From: Sipunculus nudus
Lineage: Eukaryota > Annelida > Sipuncula > Golfingiida > Sipunculidae
DNA: 64,000 nucleotides
Assembly: GCA_026874595.1 (NCBI GenBank)
Contig: CM049313.1
Location: 50,203,659-50,267,658 of the forward strand
Direction: 5' to 3'
Positions 34,451-46,879 of this stretch are shown in pieces. The translations under genes and the position numbers were made by a program. Numbering within the stretch: the stretch's first letter is position 1; each line of letters opens with the position of its first letter. A model generated the notes under the pieces. The model was not told where the DNA came from, did not search any database, and worked only from the letters and a program-made list of their open reading frames with translations.

Positions 34451-37400
34451 TGCTTTTTATATCAAACCTTGCTTAGACCAACACCTTGAAAAATGGTTCC
34501 AATAAATTTTTTAGTAATTTTCTGGTTGTAATGTTAGTGTAACGTTTGTAATTTTCTGGTTGTAACGTTTTATACGAAAGAACCTGACCTACCTTACAAT
34601 ATAAAATAATTTTTATAAAATTACAAAAAAAATACAGGTTGTTTTAAACTGCCTTTCGCCAAACAGTTTTTCTTTCTTAGGTGGTAACCTAAACATCCCC
34701 AAATGTGTCCCTTCAAAACCGTTGACTGATTTTTGTGACTAAATGTGATAACCTACAAACCAACAGATTTATCAAAGGGGAAATATATATAAACACGCCA
34801 TCTGACGGAAGCATAATAGCGTCACATATGTGGAAATAATCTTTTCTTAAAGCTTTAAAATAGCATTAAAATTCAGTAAGTGTCAAATGATCTCCAAAGG
34901 GCTGTTATTACATGTAGTTAACTGACTTCTGGGATCTAAGGACACATCACAGGGATCAAAGCAGGAAGATCGAATTTCAGCCGAGGAGAATCACATTTTT
35001 CATAGTCACCCCTACCAAAGATAAGTGCTCTGCAGGTTTACTGATGAAACAGTCGTGTTTCAAACAGTTTCATAACAGTCATGGTCCATTCAAATCGAGT
35101 GCACCTTTTGGGATTCCACGGTGGTATGACCACGTAATGGGGATGACACAAACACATGACCCCCAACAGTGATACATGCAGCCTCGGTGATACCAGGTCA
35201 GAAACCTGAATGGAAATATGTAGATGTACATCGCACTTTATTAAGCCAGCTTTAAACAAATCCACCAAACCAATACCAAAGGTTAAGTACATATGGTTTC
35301 AAAGACATATTCGCAGGATTTAAATGTCTACACAGGTCACTATTTTTTAAATTACATTCGATTTCTAAATATGTACGGGTTAGCAATGATTCAGGATTTA
35401 TTTCTCTTAAAAATAAAATTTGTCGTAAATACTTTAAATAGAGAAAATATTCTCGTAAATAAGTTCTTTATATACCATGAAATATTCTGGCATATTCAGT
35501 ATAATTATTTATTGATTTCAGCTTTTTTTTATGTACGAGCTGCTTTTGTCTGCCAAAAATATAAGTGTATTTAATCAGTTACAACAAAATAGATTTATAC
35601 GTGTGTGTGTTTAGTAATAATAAGAAGAAAGAAGAAGAACCAGAAAGCAATCGCAGAGCGCATACCTTCCCAAACACCTGCACCTGCTTTCAGCTAAAAA
35701 CAATGGCTGGGTGTTTTTATAGTCTACGATGTCATTTCAATAATTCAATATGCTTGGTGCTGCTCAGCTAATAACATTCCAACTGGTGATATCTTAGGAG
35801 CGGGCAGGGTACCCGATAGTTACAGACGGAGGACCGTGGTTAGGCGCTGACCTGGAGTTTACAAAGATTTTACCACAAGCGAGTGCGTCTTGATGGGGTT
35901 CCTTGGGGTTAAGACCTAACAATTGAAATGATTACTTACCCAGGACCCGCAAGGGCTGTGGACACCAGGCCTAGGTGACACCAGGATGCAAAATAATATG
36001 ATAGGAATGCCTTCCCAAACCGAAATGGAACTCTGCTTATGTTCATACTTAGGATCAGAATTAGATAAGTAGAAGGTTATCTCCACAACCAAATAACCAC
36101 TGGGCGAGATATATAATAAACCCTGATATTTTTTAGGTTTATTGTGGTAACATATGTATTGCCTCAAACTTTAAACTGTCATGCCATGAACGATTCGGAG
36201 GGTAGGTGGCATATACCCTCTCTGGTCAAATTGTGAACTTGGGTGTAATAATTAACCACTTGGGAAATAACGACATACATCACACATACTCACATACAGA
36301 TGTTCCCTTTCGGAATAACATAGATGTTCTGCGTGCACAATTTTCTTCTCTCTCTCCCCCTCTGTCACTTGTAGGTATCTCTGACTGGGTTATTTTATCC
36401 ATATCAACTACAAGGCCAAGAAATGCATCAAAATACCAATACAAGTGCAACTTGGTTTATTATTTTTTTTTTTATTATTATTTTTTATGCAGCTTAAAGT
36501 TTATTTCGCCCAAATTAATCTCAGTTGTTCAGGTCCAAACTATTCTATTTACTAAGTAATAGAATTTAACTTGCTTTTTAAGGTAATTGTATCAGTATAT
36601 GGTCCCTCTGAAATGAAAACATACAAAAGTATATCTTCACACTGAACTCACTAACAAGGAGCGCTTAAATTCAATGTAAAATTTAAATCTAGAAAAACAA
36701 GAAAACCTGATATGTTTTAAAAGATAAAATACTCGGAGTTGGTAATTAACTATCAGATTAAATAATTGCATTTAGATATGCATTCGCATCAATAGGATGA
36801 GATAAACTGTTCTTTGAAAAAAAAAATCCACTGTCATATGACTATGATGTTTCAACAGGAAAAAAAAACCAATAACCCTCCCATACCTAATTTTCTGGTT
36901 TCCCACTCGAACCTTTGAAGCTATGTCTATTTACGAAACAATATCCTATTAATAATCAATTTAATTTATTAGATGATTAATCTTATAAATTATTTATTAA
37001 GGGAAACCAGCAATTATAATTTTAGAAAGGACAAAATAAATTAAATTGCCAACGGAATAACAAGAAAGACATAAACTTTTTCTTGTTATACCTTCAATCA
37101 TAACAAATATTGTCATATTTTTTTGCATTTCATATAAATTTAAGAATATAGTTAAAATTTCATTTATAACACGCTTTAACGATTAATAACGCAGATATAC
37201 TCACGTGGTTTAACATATAACACCAACTGCTCACTTTCAAAGGCGATACAATATTGAGAGAAACACAAACATTTCTATCAATCCAGAAGAATAATGTCTT
37301 TCCTGTTGCCGTTATTTTTAATTTGACAAAAAACACATCCCTAAACGTATAAAGCATAGTATGAAATCCAGACGATACTTTTTTTCAGCTGCAATCTCTG

Positions 37401-37960
37401 AAGGAAATGCCTTGTCTCTTAATGGACAGTACACAACAAATATATTAAAATGCATCATGTATAGATCCACTTTTTGAAAATGTAAAAAATGAATGAATAA
37501 AGATAAATCCCCTATTACAAAGTACCTTTGATTTCCTGAGAACTTTATACTGGATCCCTTAAAGAAATGAAAGCTAAACACATTTTAGAGATCAAATCAT
37601 TATGCTCACCGTATTTAGGGAGGGATTATTAATCTCAAAGAAAGTATTTGCCATTAATCAAACCTTAAGAAGTATCCGTTGAATCCTTGTAGATGTAAAC
37701 ATTTCTTAATGTTCCAAAGCCCCCATGTCAGAACGATTCATAATAGGTAAATTATGCACGTGTAAATGTTAAAAAAATTACAGTAAAGTATGCACAGATA
37801 CTTGGGAAAGTTTAATGCAGGATCGTTCAGTGTATAGCTGCACACAAAGATACAGAAGACGCTGAGCACAACTAGCGGAGTCAAGGAGGAAACGTAAGGC
37901 TCGCAAGGCGAGGATGGCAACTACCGCAACAGAAACCACCGTTATCCATTCAGTTTGTAA
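34451..37960. other. No gene recognised
   Basis: AT-rich with scattered short frames. A ~32-bp duplication GTAATTTTCTGGTTGTAA occurs near 34516 and 34548. Minus-strand frames at 35038-35292 and 35916-36167 both contain a 'VSPR' stretch and locally similar DNA (CCTCGGTGATACCAGG and CCTAGGTGACACCAGG), which may be decayed repeat copies. Neither is a recognisable protein. Confidence 0.5.
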
Positions 37961-37969
37961 ATATTTATA

Positions 37970-38580
37970 TTGAATTTCAAAATGGACGTCTCTCTATGGT
38001 GGAAGTGCTTGCTCTACTTAATATGCTCCGGTACAGATGACTGGATTCTATTCCTGTGCATTCAGTTTTTAGGAATACTGTGAGTCATACAGTTATGCAT
38101 TGAAACTTGATCTGGTACGCTACACATATCCCCATTAATCATTGGCCTTCACTTCCTCTTTCTGTGGCTGTATCTGTGTAGGTTGAATGGTTTGAATCAT
38201 TTATATTCAGATTCTCAGAACGTTGTTTGTACCTACCAATGCAATAAAACATTATCAAAGACGTGTAATTTAAGAGCCAAGCTATGGGAACTCAGAACAA
38301 GTCTTTGAAATTAATGTATTTATGTTTTTCCTGTGACATCTGCTTGGCTGAATTAAAGTGCGAAGATTAGTATACTTTCGCTTTATCCGTTGCCATATTG
38401 TCAAACCCTCTGTATCATCAAGTGCATTTGCACAAACAGGGAGAATAATCATTGGTTCGCACTCATATACCCAAGAATATTAGTAACTTTAACCTTCCTT
38501 TTAGTACATTCCATTTTTACCTTCTTTGCTTGGAATGACTCATGTTGTCATTTTGGTGATTTGTGAGATATATATTTGTG
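37970..38580 (+). repeat. Unnamed dispersed repeat, copy E
   Basis: Shares TCAAAATGGACGTCTCTCTA then GGTGGAAGTGCTTGCTCTAC, TTTTTAGGAATACTGTGAGTC, CTTTGAAATTAATGTATTTATG and TTTGCACAAACAGGGAGA with copies A-D in the same order. Shorter than the others. Its right end abuts the pogo-like MITE. Confidence 0.65.
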
Positions 38581-38588
38581 TATATATA

Positions 38589-38764
38589 CAGTAAAACCTC
38601 GGGGATACAACCACCTAAGGAACCTCGATATAGTGGCCGCAGTGTCGAGGTGGTCGGCTAAGGGAGGTCTGATATAAAGACAAAAAAAAGGACTGGGAAT
38701 GTGAAAAGGTCGTTAGTTTGAGGTGGTCGCTTAACTGAGGTGGTCGTCAAGCGACGTTATACCG
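38589..38764 (+). mobile_element. Pogo/Tigger-like MITE
   Basis: A 176-bp element in TA-rich DNA. The left end is CAGTAAAACCTCGGGGATAC and the right end, read in reverse complement, is CGGTATAACGTCGCTTGACG. Both are flanked by TATATA, consistent with a TA target duplication. The interior repeats GAGGTGGTCG three or more times. Pogo/Tigger elements typically begin CAGT..AACCTCG. No transposase, so it depends on one elsewhere. Confidence 0.65.
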
Positions 38765-38769
38765 TATAT

Positions 38770-40960
38770 ATAATTTGAAGCCTCTATATTTGTGTGTGTA
38801 TATATGTATGTGTGAATGCAGAGGGATAAGTAAATGAATATAAAGATACAGAGAAGCAGAGACTTAGAGGCAGAGACATAGAAAGAGATATTAGAATGAA
38901 CAATTAAATTGAGAAATCTCCTTAACCGTAAATTGACTGGTCAATTGAATTTTTTTTTATCTGAAACAATTTCTCAACATTTGTTCTCTATCATATGTAC
39001 CCTATTCCACTGTTTCATGTTCATCTAAATTTTCAGACGATGAAACTCTTACCCAAAAAATCTTGGTTCAGTGTGAGCCGACTGAAATCCTCCCGCCAAG
39101 CAACACCGGGACTTATACCTTTTCTTATTTCTGAATGGAATTAACCCATTCAACGTCGAGAAAACACGTTTAATCACAAATGACTCAGGGCCAGTAGACA
39201 ACTGATTTAAATACACAGGACATCCAACGGCCCTCCGAAACACATGGATGATAGAATTTTCGAAAGTGTATAAGTAAACGGGCTGAGCTTAACTACCACC
39301 ACAGGATCATTCTAACGTGATCAGCAAATATTAAAATTAGAATATGACAGCTTAGTGTTACCTGTTTATAACCTATATTTGTCAAGGCTTACGTACAAAA
39401 ACGTTACTGCGATTGGAACACAAATTGTTACCAAAATATTATCACAAATACATGTTACAAATGTCAAACAAAAGGCATTAAAGAATGACCAAATGCGTTT
39501 TACAATATATCATGTAAGGAAGGTATTTCTTAAGGACACTATATCAATAATAACACCAAAACTGCTAATATCAGGCGAAACAGTGATAGAAAATTTAAAT
39601 CTATTTAAATAGATACTGGCTCGTATCCGTAAGTCCATTTAATATAATTGACTAAGTTTTACATTCATAATATGTCATTAGACAAAAAAAATTGTTCAAC
39701 ACCATGGCTACATTGTATTTATCCCTCAGCGGCAGCAAGTGAAAAGGATTGAGACATTTTTATTTGAAGATGAAAGTATTGCATTTTTCTCTGACAGTGT
39801 AATAGATGTTTCTTTTTGTGCAAAACCTCTGAATTATTAAGAACAAGCATTTGGTGACACCTGTTTCTCTTTGATGCTTTCATGTACTGATTAATTACCC
39901 TTTTCACATGCCAAATGTAAATAGGTTTCAACTCGTTTTGAACTGGAATTGGGCATTCACACAGGAATTCAAAGGGGTTTGTATCGGGTTTTGCCTATAT
40001 ACATTTGGAATTCAGCTTAGGAGGTGGTTATAAACCATTTCCAGGACGACTTGACTTATCCGTATTTTTAACACGATCTATTCCCAGTTTAAAATAATAA
40101 CTGGGTCACTTGGGAAATGTTTGAGTCAGCTACTGTTACATTCTTTACAACATGTTATTTACATATGTATGCTCATGTGAATGCGCAATATGATTTGACA
40201 CCAATTTGATGATTCCCCATTGATAAAACGTCTGAAACGTGTTGCACTTTTGGGAGGAAAATTCTGAAAGTATGTGATTGGTTCGAGGCTATATGTTTCA
40301 CATCATCACATCAGAGGGTGGTACACTTAAAGATTGCTTATCAAATGACAAAAACCTTCAAATCATCATGCCTAGTAGGGGCAAAGTTCAGAATAAAACC
40401 AGACCCTGTGCTAATACATACTGGACATAACACTCAGTGAAAACACCCAAACATCCGCCATAACATAATATATCCGAGGAATATATTATTTCATCAAGAA
40501 AGCGCTAGGATCCCCCATTATATGAAGAGGTAATCACAAAATAAAGGCGGGCAAATAAAGAGACGAGTAGGACAATATACGGACATAGTATCCCGCTTGC
40601 CCTTTGAGCCTCGGAATACCTACCATTAATGGGCGACTCATTCAAAATGGTAATGAGCGGTTCCCTCTTGCCTGCAAAAGTTTCTTTGTCCTCCAATATG
40701 GAGACTACTTCCATTTCCCCAAAATTGTATAACCCTCCAGATCTGCTGGTTGTGGTGAGAAATGGACTATTGAAACCTGTCGAGATAAACACGGGATACG
40801 CAATAAACATATGGTCTTTTATCCAATAGCATTACCTGTACGGTCAATCGGTGAATATGTTTAGTAATTTATAATAAAGTCCGTAAGGAAAACAGTATCG
40901 ATTATTTTTTTTATAATTGATTTGAAGAATGAATCTGTATTTTGCTGGCCTTATGTGGCC
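38770..40960. other. No gene recognised
   Basis: Only short unassigned frames. (TATG)n-like and GA-rich stretches lie at 38790-38890. Confidence 0.5.
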
Positions 40961-40969
40961 TCTCACCTT

Positions 40970-41440
40970 ACTGACCTTTGACACATTCACGATATAGGCA
41001 TGGATCCAGCCATGCACATGCATAGCGTAGGAATAGTACTATGTTTTTGAGTAGAAACGATCTCTATCGAAAGGATGACGTTTTCCAGAAACTTTTTTTA
41101 AGACAACACACGAATAGGTTCACGTGCGGAAAGTATTTTTTTTTTTAAGTTAAAAAAGACGACAATATACGTTTTATAAAAATCAAAATCTTTTAGGAAT
41201 CTTACTAAACTTTGTGACCTTTGACACATTCACGTGATCGTTAAGCTGTCAGGCATTTTAAAGCATCGCCTTTAATAGATAACATACACGAACGGGTGAA
41301 TGCAAAGTGATTTTCTATTTCTTCAAATGAACCAAATAAAATATTTTATGGTCAATCAGAATCATTGAGGAATCATATTAAACCTTTGACAACATTTGAT
41401 ATATTCACGTGATCGGTAAGCTGTCAGCCATTGGCAGTGA
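40970..41440. repeat. Weak ~200-bp repeat, three units
   Basis: TGACCTTTGACACATTCACG occurs at about 40973, TGACCTTTGACACATTCACG again at 41215 and a decayed CATTTGATATATTCACG at about 41393. The last two are followed by TGATCGTTAAGCTGTCAGGC or TGATCGGTAAGCTGTCAGCC. Looks like a degenerate tandem repeat. Confidence 0.5.
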
Positions 41441-42480
41441 GATCGTTTTAATTATTTTTTTCCGTATAAGGTCTAGAAAGTATAAATAAATAAAATATAT
41501 AAACTAATGAATGTGAAAAAGGAAATGTTTTATATTAAAACTAGAAATCTGCATCTTAGGAATGCAGGCCTCCGCCATGGGGAGGGTCAATATTGTGGGA
41601 TGCTCCTAAAACCGTGTTTGCATTCACTTATTAGACCCACATTAACAGTTTCATTCGTGCCTAAAAAACGGTGAATCTGGATCATTAACCGGATCAAAAC
41701 CAACATCTTAGCGATTATTATCCAAAAAATCCCATAAGATTCGATTCATGATTGTCGGAGTTATTTGTAAACTAACACACACAAACACAAGCACATACAC
41801 GCGGGGATGAACGCATAATCTCCTGGCGGAGGCAATACATGACATAAGAAAGATTATTAATGTCTCACGAATGAGATGTTTGTTTTCGCTGCTGGGTAGA
41901 ATTCTGATAGTAGCAATACATAAAAATTTAACGGGAAGTAAATATATTCCCGAACTTGGCAACTAATTCGTATTTGGTTATGGTAGGTAGAGACATCTAG
42001 TGACAGGCTTGGAAAACGTTTCCTTTTGAAGAAGAATCGGCCTGTTTCAACCAGGTTTTCAACGGTACATATTATTTCAACAGCTAATTTGTACCAGTTA
42101 TTGACACGTCTTACATGCATATCGGCAGTGTCACATGGAAAAGCATCTCAAAGCATTCTCTGCCTATCCTGGCCCCAAGTGTCAATCAACTTTCTTTGTT
42201 CTTGGATAGAACCTAGATGTACTTCTGTAAAAATTGCTGGCTTTTTGGTGAAATAAAGAATATCATATTTGATTACTTAATGATGAGAGGACGTTTATTT
42301 ATTCATACATAGTCTGACGGTGTGGGTTCATGTCGTATGATTAATCCTGAAATCAAATTATCAGAATACAATGTGTTTATATCAATTTAGTAGAGGTAAA
42401 TACTTAACCGACTCCATTTTTATAATGCATTTTACCTTCGAAGTTCATATACGGGCGTGGTCATGTAATTTTAAAGCACG
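41441..42480. other. No gene recognised
   Basis: Nothing recognised. A CA-rich stretch lies near 41775-41800. Confidence 0.5.
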
Positions 42481-42482
42481 GG

Positions 42483-42522
42483 CTTGTGGTGCAGCGGTTA
42501 TATATGTTCGAATCCCTTACCT
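42483..42522 (+). repeat. Possible tRNA-derived SINE head remnant
   Basis: TGGTGCAGCGG fits the RNA polymerase III A box (TRGYNNANNNG) and GTTCGAATCCC fits the B box (GWTCRANNC), but they are only about ten bases apart. A functional tRNA would need about 30, so this is at best an internally deleted tRNA-like SINE head. A chance match is possible. Confidence 0.35.
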
Positions 42523-42529
42523 ATCACTT

Positions 42530-43385
42530 ACAAGCTTAGATCCTTAAAGTCAGTTATTAACCTACCTTATATATAGAGTTTATGTGATTTCTGGTTTATT
42601 CTGCTTATATTTAAATCATAAATTTTTTAGTAAGTAAAAAATTAACTAATGTTATTTATATTTTTACTGGCGGTCTCAGGACCACTGTCACTTATGTTTG
42701 AATTTACTATGTTAAATAAAATAATATGTAGATCAAGTCATATCAGCAGAATCGATAAATTAACAAATCTTTTCATAAACCTTTTCTGGTTTATTCTGCG
42801 TATAATTAAATCATAAAATTTTAAATAATTAAAAAAATTAATTAATGTTATTTATACTTTTACTGGCAGTTTCTGTTTAGGACCACTGTCACGGATGTTT
42901 GAATCACTTACGAGCTTAGACCCTTAATATCGGTTATTAGCCTGCCTTATATATAGAGTTTATGTGATTTCTGGTTTATTCTGCTTATATTTAAATCATA
43001 AATTTTTAAATATGTAAAAAATTAATTAATGTTATTTATAATTTTACTGGCGGTTTCTCAGGAACACTGTCACTTATGTTTGAATTTACTATGTTAAAAA
43101 AAACAATATGTAGATCAAGTCATATCAGCAGAATCGATAAATTAACCAATCTTTTCACAAACCTTGTCTGGTTTATTCTGCTTATAGTTAAAACTTAAAA
43201 TTTTAAATAATTAAAAAATTAATCATTGTTATTTGTACTTTTACTGGCAGTTTCTGTTTAGGACCACTGTCACGGATGTTTGAATTTACTATGTTGAAAT
43301 ATAATATGTAGATCAAGTCATATCAGCAGAATCGATAAATTAACAAATCTTTTCATAAACCTTAACATAACAGTTTTTGCTATGT
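42530..43385 (+). repeat. ~190-bp tandem array with ~375-bp higher-order period
   Basis: TCTGGTTTATTCTGC recurs near 42590, 42785, 42967 and 43168, each followed by TATATTTAAATCATAAA or a variant, ATGTTATTTATA-like sequence, TTTTACTGGC and GGACCACTGTCAC. Alternate units match best: GAGCTTAGACCCTTAA/AAGCTTAGATCCTTAA precedes units 1 and 3, while GATCAAGTCATATCAGCAGA precedes units 2 and 4. That indicates a two-monomer higher-order repeat. Confidence 0.8.
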
Positions 43386-44435
43386 TAAATAATATATAGA
43401 TAAACAATGCTGACGAAAGGAAAAAAAATGTAACCTAAAGAGCTTGGTTGCATATGTGGGGATGTAGAAAAATTACTTGTCGCAAGAAGCGGTTTGCAAA
43501 ACTCTGGCTTGCCTGACTTGCCGCATGATGTTCTTTTGAATGTGCACCCTATCGCTAGATGTCGGCTCTACTCAAAATGGATCTCTTCCCGTTAAGCCTC
43601 ATGTGACGGCCGGGACTACTGGTCTCAATTGTCAAACTTGAAAATTTAAATTTATTATATTTAAAGGAAACACCTTCTGTTTACATTTCACATACCTATG
43701 TTTACAAAATATAATACTTTTATTTCGTGGAGTCCCTACCACAAAACACCAATGTTTATGTAATTTGCCTTGAGACAAGATTTATCCAACACACAAAACC
43801 GTATACATTAACACCACTATGTACATACCTACGCCATCTGTGTATATACAGCCGCGGTGCATTGTGGGGGTCACATCGGACGTCTACAAACCCTAAACAG
43901 CAGAGTCGTACTCTAATGAGTCCGATGCTGTTGGAATTATTTTGGCGTGCACCCCAAGTGTTATAAACTAGTGACTAAAGACAAAACCAACATCCGGTGT
44001 GCAATGGGATCGGTGTTTTCTGGAATATTTCTTAAAGGAATTACATTTAGTTAATAACGACAGATATCTGAATAGGCCCCTTAAAGCATTGTTTTAGCAA
44101 TACCTGTGCTTATCCCCCCCCCCCCACCAGCATTACTATTAATGGCTCACGTATTTAGTGCTATCTACGCATGGCGGTTCTCGACATGTGGGTAGGCTCT
44201 GTAATATTCCCAAAGAGCTATCTTGAAGAAAAATTGCTAAGTCTTCTGAGAAAATTCTTGGGTTTTACTTTTGTACAGGCCCCTTTGCGGGATTCGCCTA
44301 TTTTTCAGACCTTCGAACATTGAAAGAATCACCGTGGGTCGGTACATACTATCTAGTTTACCTGGAGTAATTAGCCCCGAAAGCATGGCTATCAGATAAT
44401 TTTCCATAAATGTTAAGACTCTGGGTCGAATTCCG
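43386..44435. other. No gene recognised
   Basis: Short frames only. A C run lies near 44115-44125. Confidence 0.5.
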
Positions 44436-44545
44436 GCATAGACCATTAGCCGCCATTGTCAGACACGAACCCACACCTGCCAGTGTACAATTTCTGTATA
44501 GTCAGACAGGCTAACACCATGATAACCGGGGCTGGTACGTATACT
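44436..44545 (-). repeat. Possible tRNA-derived SINE, decayed
   Basis: On the minus strand ATGGTGTTAGCCTGTCTGAC is followed by an anticodon-stem-like CTGACTATACAG and then GGTGTGGGTTCGTGTC. Spacing between the A-box-like and B-box-like parts (about 35 bases) suits a tRNA head, but both boxes deviate from consensus. Adjacent GGCGGCTAATGG has no known role. Confidence 0.35.
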
Positions 44546-45268
44546 GCTCCCATTTATCAAGTCTCAAGGCTGCTGTTCTTTCAGCATGTTTGTAGACTGG
44601 TACCCCGCTCTATAATGGTATCTCTACCAGTCATAGAGACGGGCGTACAACGCCATCTTCAGTACTCCCGACAGACTGGTTGCAACTCCAATATGGATAT
44701 ATATGAGAAAAATAAACACCTCATTTGCTCGGGGAAGCTGCCAAAAGTTGGATGTACATTCCATGTGACACTTATTATTAGATTAATAGACATTAATGAT
44801 AAATCAGTGTCACGTACAGTGGAATATAAAACTTATTCAGTATACTGTATTATCTATATACATACATCATTCAACTTTGTGCAACAACTCATTCTTCAAT
44901 ATTTTAAAACTAGATAAATATAGAAGTGACTCAAGAAAGTTATTTTACAATGATCGGCTGAAGGCCATGAGCGGGCTACCAGTCTAGCATGTTTGTTGCC
45001 GTATGTGGAGACATCTAGTGACCAACCTGTAAAATACTGCGTATAACCCTTTGTTCTCCAAGGGGTGTTGTTGAAATTAAAAATTCAACTTTCTAAAAAT
45101 GCTCCCAAATACCTTAAATTTTCAAAATAAGTGAGATAAAACATCTACCTTATTTATGTTCGCTCGACAGAACCGAGGCAAGGGACATTTTTGTTACGTC
45201 TTACATTGTGGTTCGTAGAATGCAGGTATTTTTCATACTGAGAACAACCTAAGATACCGTATGCTGTT
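44546..45268. other. No gene recognised
   Basis: A 153-codon frame (44456-44917, +) overlaps the SINE-like sequence and ends in AT-rich DNA. It resembles nothing I know. Confidence 0.5.
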
Positions 45269-45272
45269 GCTT
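45269..45272. repeat. LTR element target duplication, left (GCTT)
   Basis: GCTT directly precedes the 5' LTR, and GCTT directly follows the 3' LTR at 52760-52763. Four bases is the length expected for many Ty3/gypsy integrases, though four bases can match by chance. Confidence 0.6.
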
Positions 45273-45650
45273 TGTAAGACATCAGGCCTGCTACCCGTCA
45301 GCTATCAGTATTTGGACTCACCCATTAATGCCACCCCTATTGTAAAGTAGGCTGGCCTACGGCCAGGAATGTTCCGGCCTCTTCTCTCTTCTGCGTGATT
45401 TCGAATGATGCAGACGCAGTGGCCTACGTCTGGTGAGCACTGGGTTTAGTCATTTAGACGTGTTAAGGGGCTAAAGGACAATCGACATAAGGCGAAGTTC
45501 AGTAGCCTGCCGCGACCCTTCTAGCTCCCTGTTTATCACGTGTAAATATCAGACTGGCAGTATAATATAAAGGACAGATATTTTGGCTACTTGGTAGTTT
45601 AAACCTAGAATTCTGTGTTTTTTTCTATAATCTGTGGGAAAAGTCTTACA
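45273..45650 (+). repeat. 5' LTR
   Basis: 378 bases beginning TGTAAGAC and ending GTCTTACA, a perfect 8-bp terminal inverted repeat with the canonical TG...CA ends. It contains TATAATATAAAGG (a TATA-box candidate) about 90 bases before the right end. By eye about 93% identical to the 3' LTR, so the insertion is not recent. Confidence 0.88.
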
Positions 45651-46539
45651 TTGGCGAGCGGTTGCCAGCTTGTAAATCTTAAATATTTACGAGCAGTGAT
45701 TCGAACCTGCATTTTTTTCAATATTTGTTCTTCAAAATTGAACAAGAATGAACTGCCACCCATAAAGTAGTTAGGTACATAAATTAAGAAGAGTGAAAAT
45801 GAAGAGGACCACCCAATCCAGTATTTCAAGATTCCTGGAAATACTACGGTATATATGGGAATTTTGTGTTTGTGTTAAGTGTCATAGAGTACAATATACT
45901 ATAGTACGTATCAAAAAGGGCCCTAAGAGGCTGGTTGAATAGATTTGATGTAGGTATCATGAGAAATTGGCCTCTGTGAGAATTACCATAGCATAGGGAA
46001 GCGTGGCGGCTGTTAACCGACACGAACATTTATAAAGTAGTGACGGAGACATGCCTGTACCTTTAAGATCGCTTATATTGGTAAAAACCATGATAAGCAA
46101 TGGGGCTAGAAATACTGAATTGCCCTAGTTGACATGAAAAATGGCCCTGAGCGGCTTGAAATATAGCTCACTGTAAATGACACGAAAATGGCCCTATGTG
46201 GCTGGAAATAGGGAACTGCTGTAGTTCAAGGGCATGAAAAATTACCTCAGCGCTCGAAAGGTTCAAACATGTGTCGACATAAGGCGAAACGGTATAGTAG
46301 TAGCCTGCGGCGATAGTTTGAAAACATTCCAATAGCGCTCAAACGAGGACTGGCTGTATAACTAAAGAAATACGAAAAACTGTGCCTTTGGGCAACCAGT
46401 GTGTAAAAAATGACACAGGTGTTGTGTCAAATGATCGGCCCGGAGGTAGGCCTATATTGTGAGAAAATGTACTAAAGTATTGTACTTATTGACACAAGTA
46501 TGTGCCACTATTGTTTTGATGTACATGAAAATAGATGGA
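45651..46539 (+). other. LTR-element leader, primer-binding region, non-coding
   Basis: Starts TTGGCGAGCGGTTGCCAG directly after the LTR, where a tRNA primer-binding site belongs; I cannot name the tRNA. Further in, short motifs repeat (ATGGCCCTGAGCGGCTTG, then ATGGCCCTATGTGGCTGG). Bases 46270-46320 echo part of the LTR (GACATAAGGCGAA, GTAGCCTGC), suggesting an internal LTR-derived fragment. No gag frame. Confidence 0.55.
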
Positions 46540-46579
46540 GAATTAAATTTCTAGGTGCCCTATTGTTTTTGGTCAAAAT

Positions 46580-46604
46580 AGGTCAAAGGTCAAGGTCAAG
46601 GTCA
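46580..46604 (+). promoter_or_regulatory. DR1-like nuclear-receptor motif string
   Basis: AGGTCAAAGGTCA (two half-sites spaced by one base, 46580-46592) is followed by two more overlapping AAGGTCA half-sites. This fits the DR1 consensus bound by RXR/HNF4-type receptors and the TCAAGGTCA site of ERR/FTZ-F1-type receptors. Function is inferred from the motif alone. Confidence 0.4.
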
Positions 46605-46879
46605 TCAAAACTTCTCAAAACGGTTTTTTCTTCATATCTTTGTGACTAATAGTCGTATCTACTTCAACAATAGCTCATTTTAATCGTCATTCCAAGGCCT
46701 GTCATCTGGTGTGTAGCTGACTCAAATTTGCCGTAACCATGGTTACAAATTTTTGGGGAAAAGTCATGAAATTCGAAAATAAGGGGTCTTATTTTTCTAA
46801 CTTTGTCAGTTTTAAAGCTAGAGTGATCTAGTTTTTTGCATCAAGTAGCATTCAACTAGTACTACAAGATTTTATTACA

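Noticed and set aside
44456-44917. 153-codon frame
   Set aside because: It overlaps a tRNA-like SINE remnant on the other strand, runs into AT-rich DNA and shows no motif.
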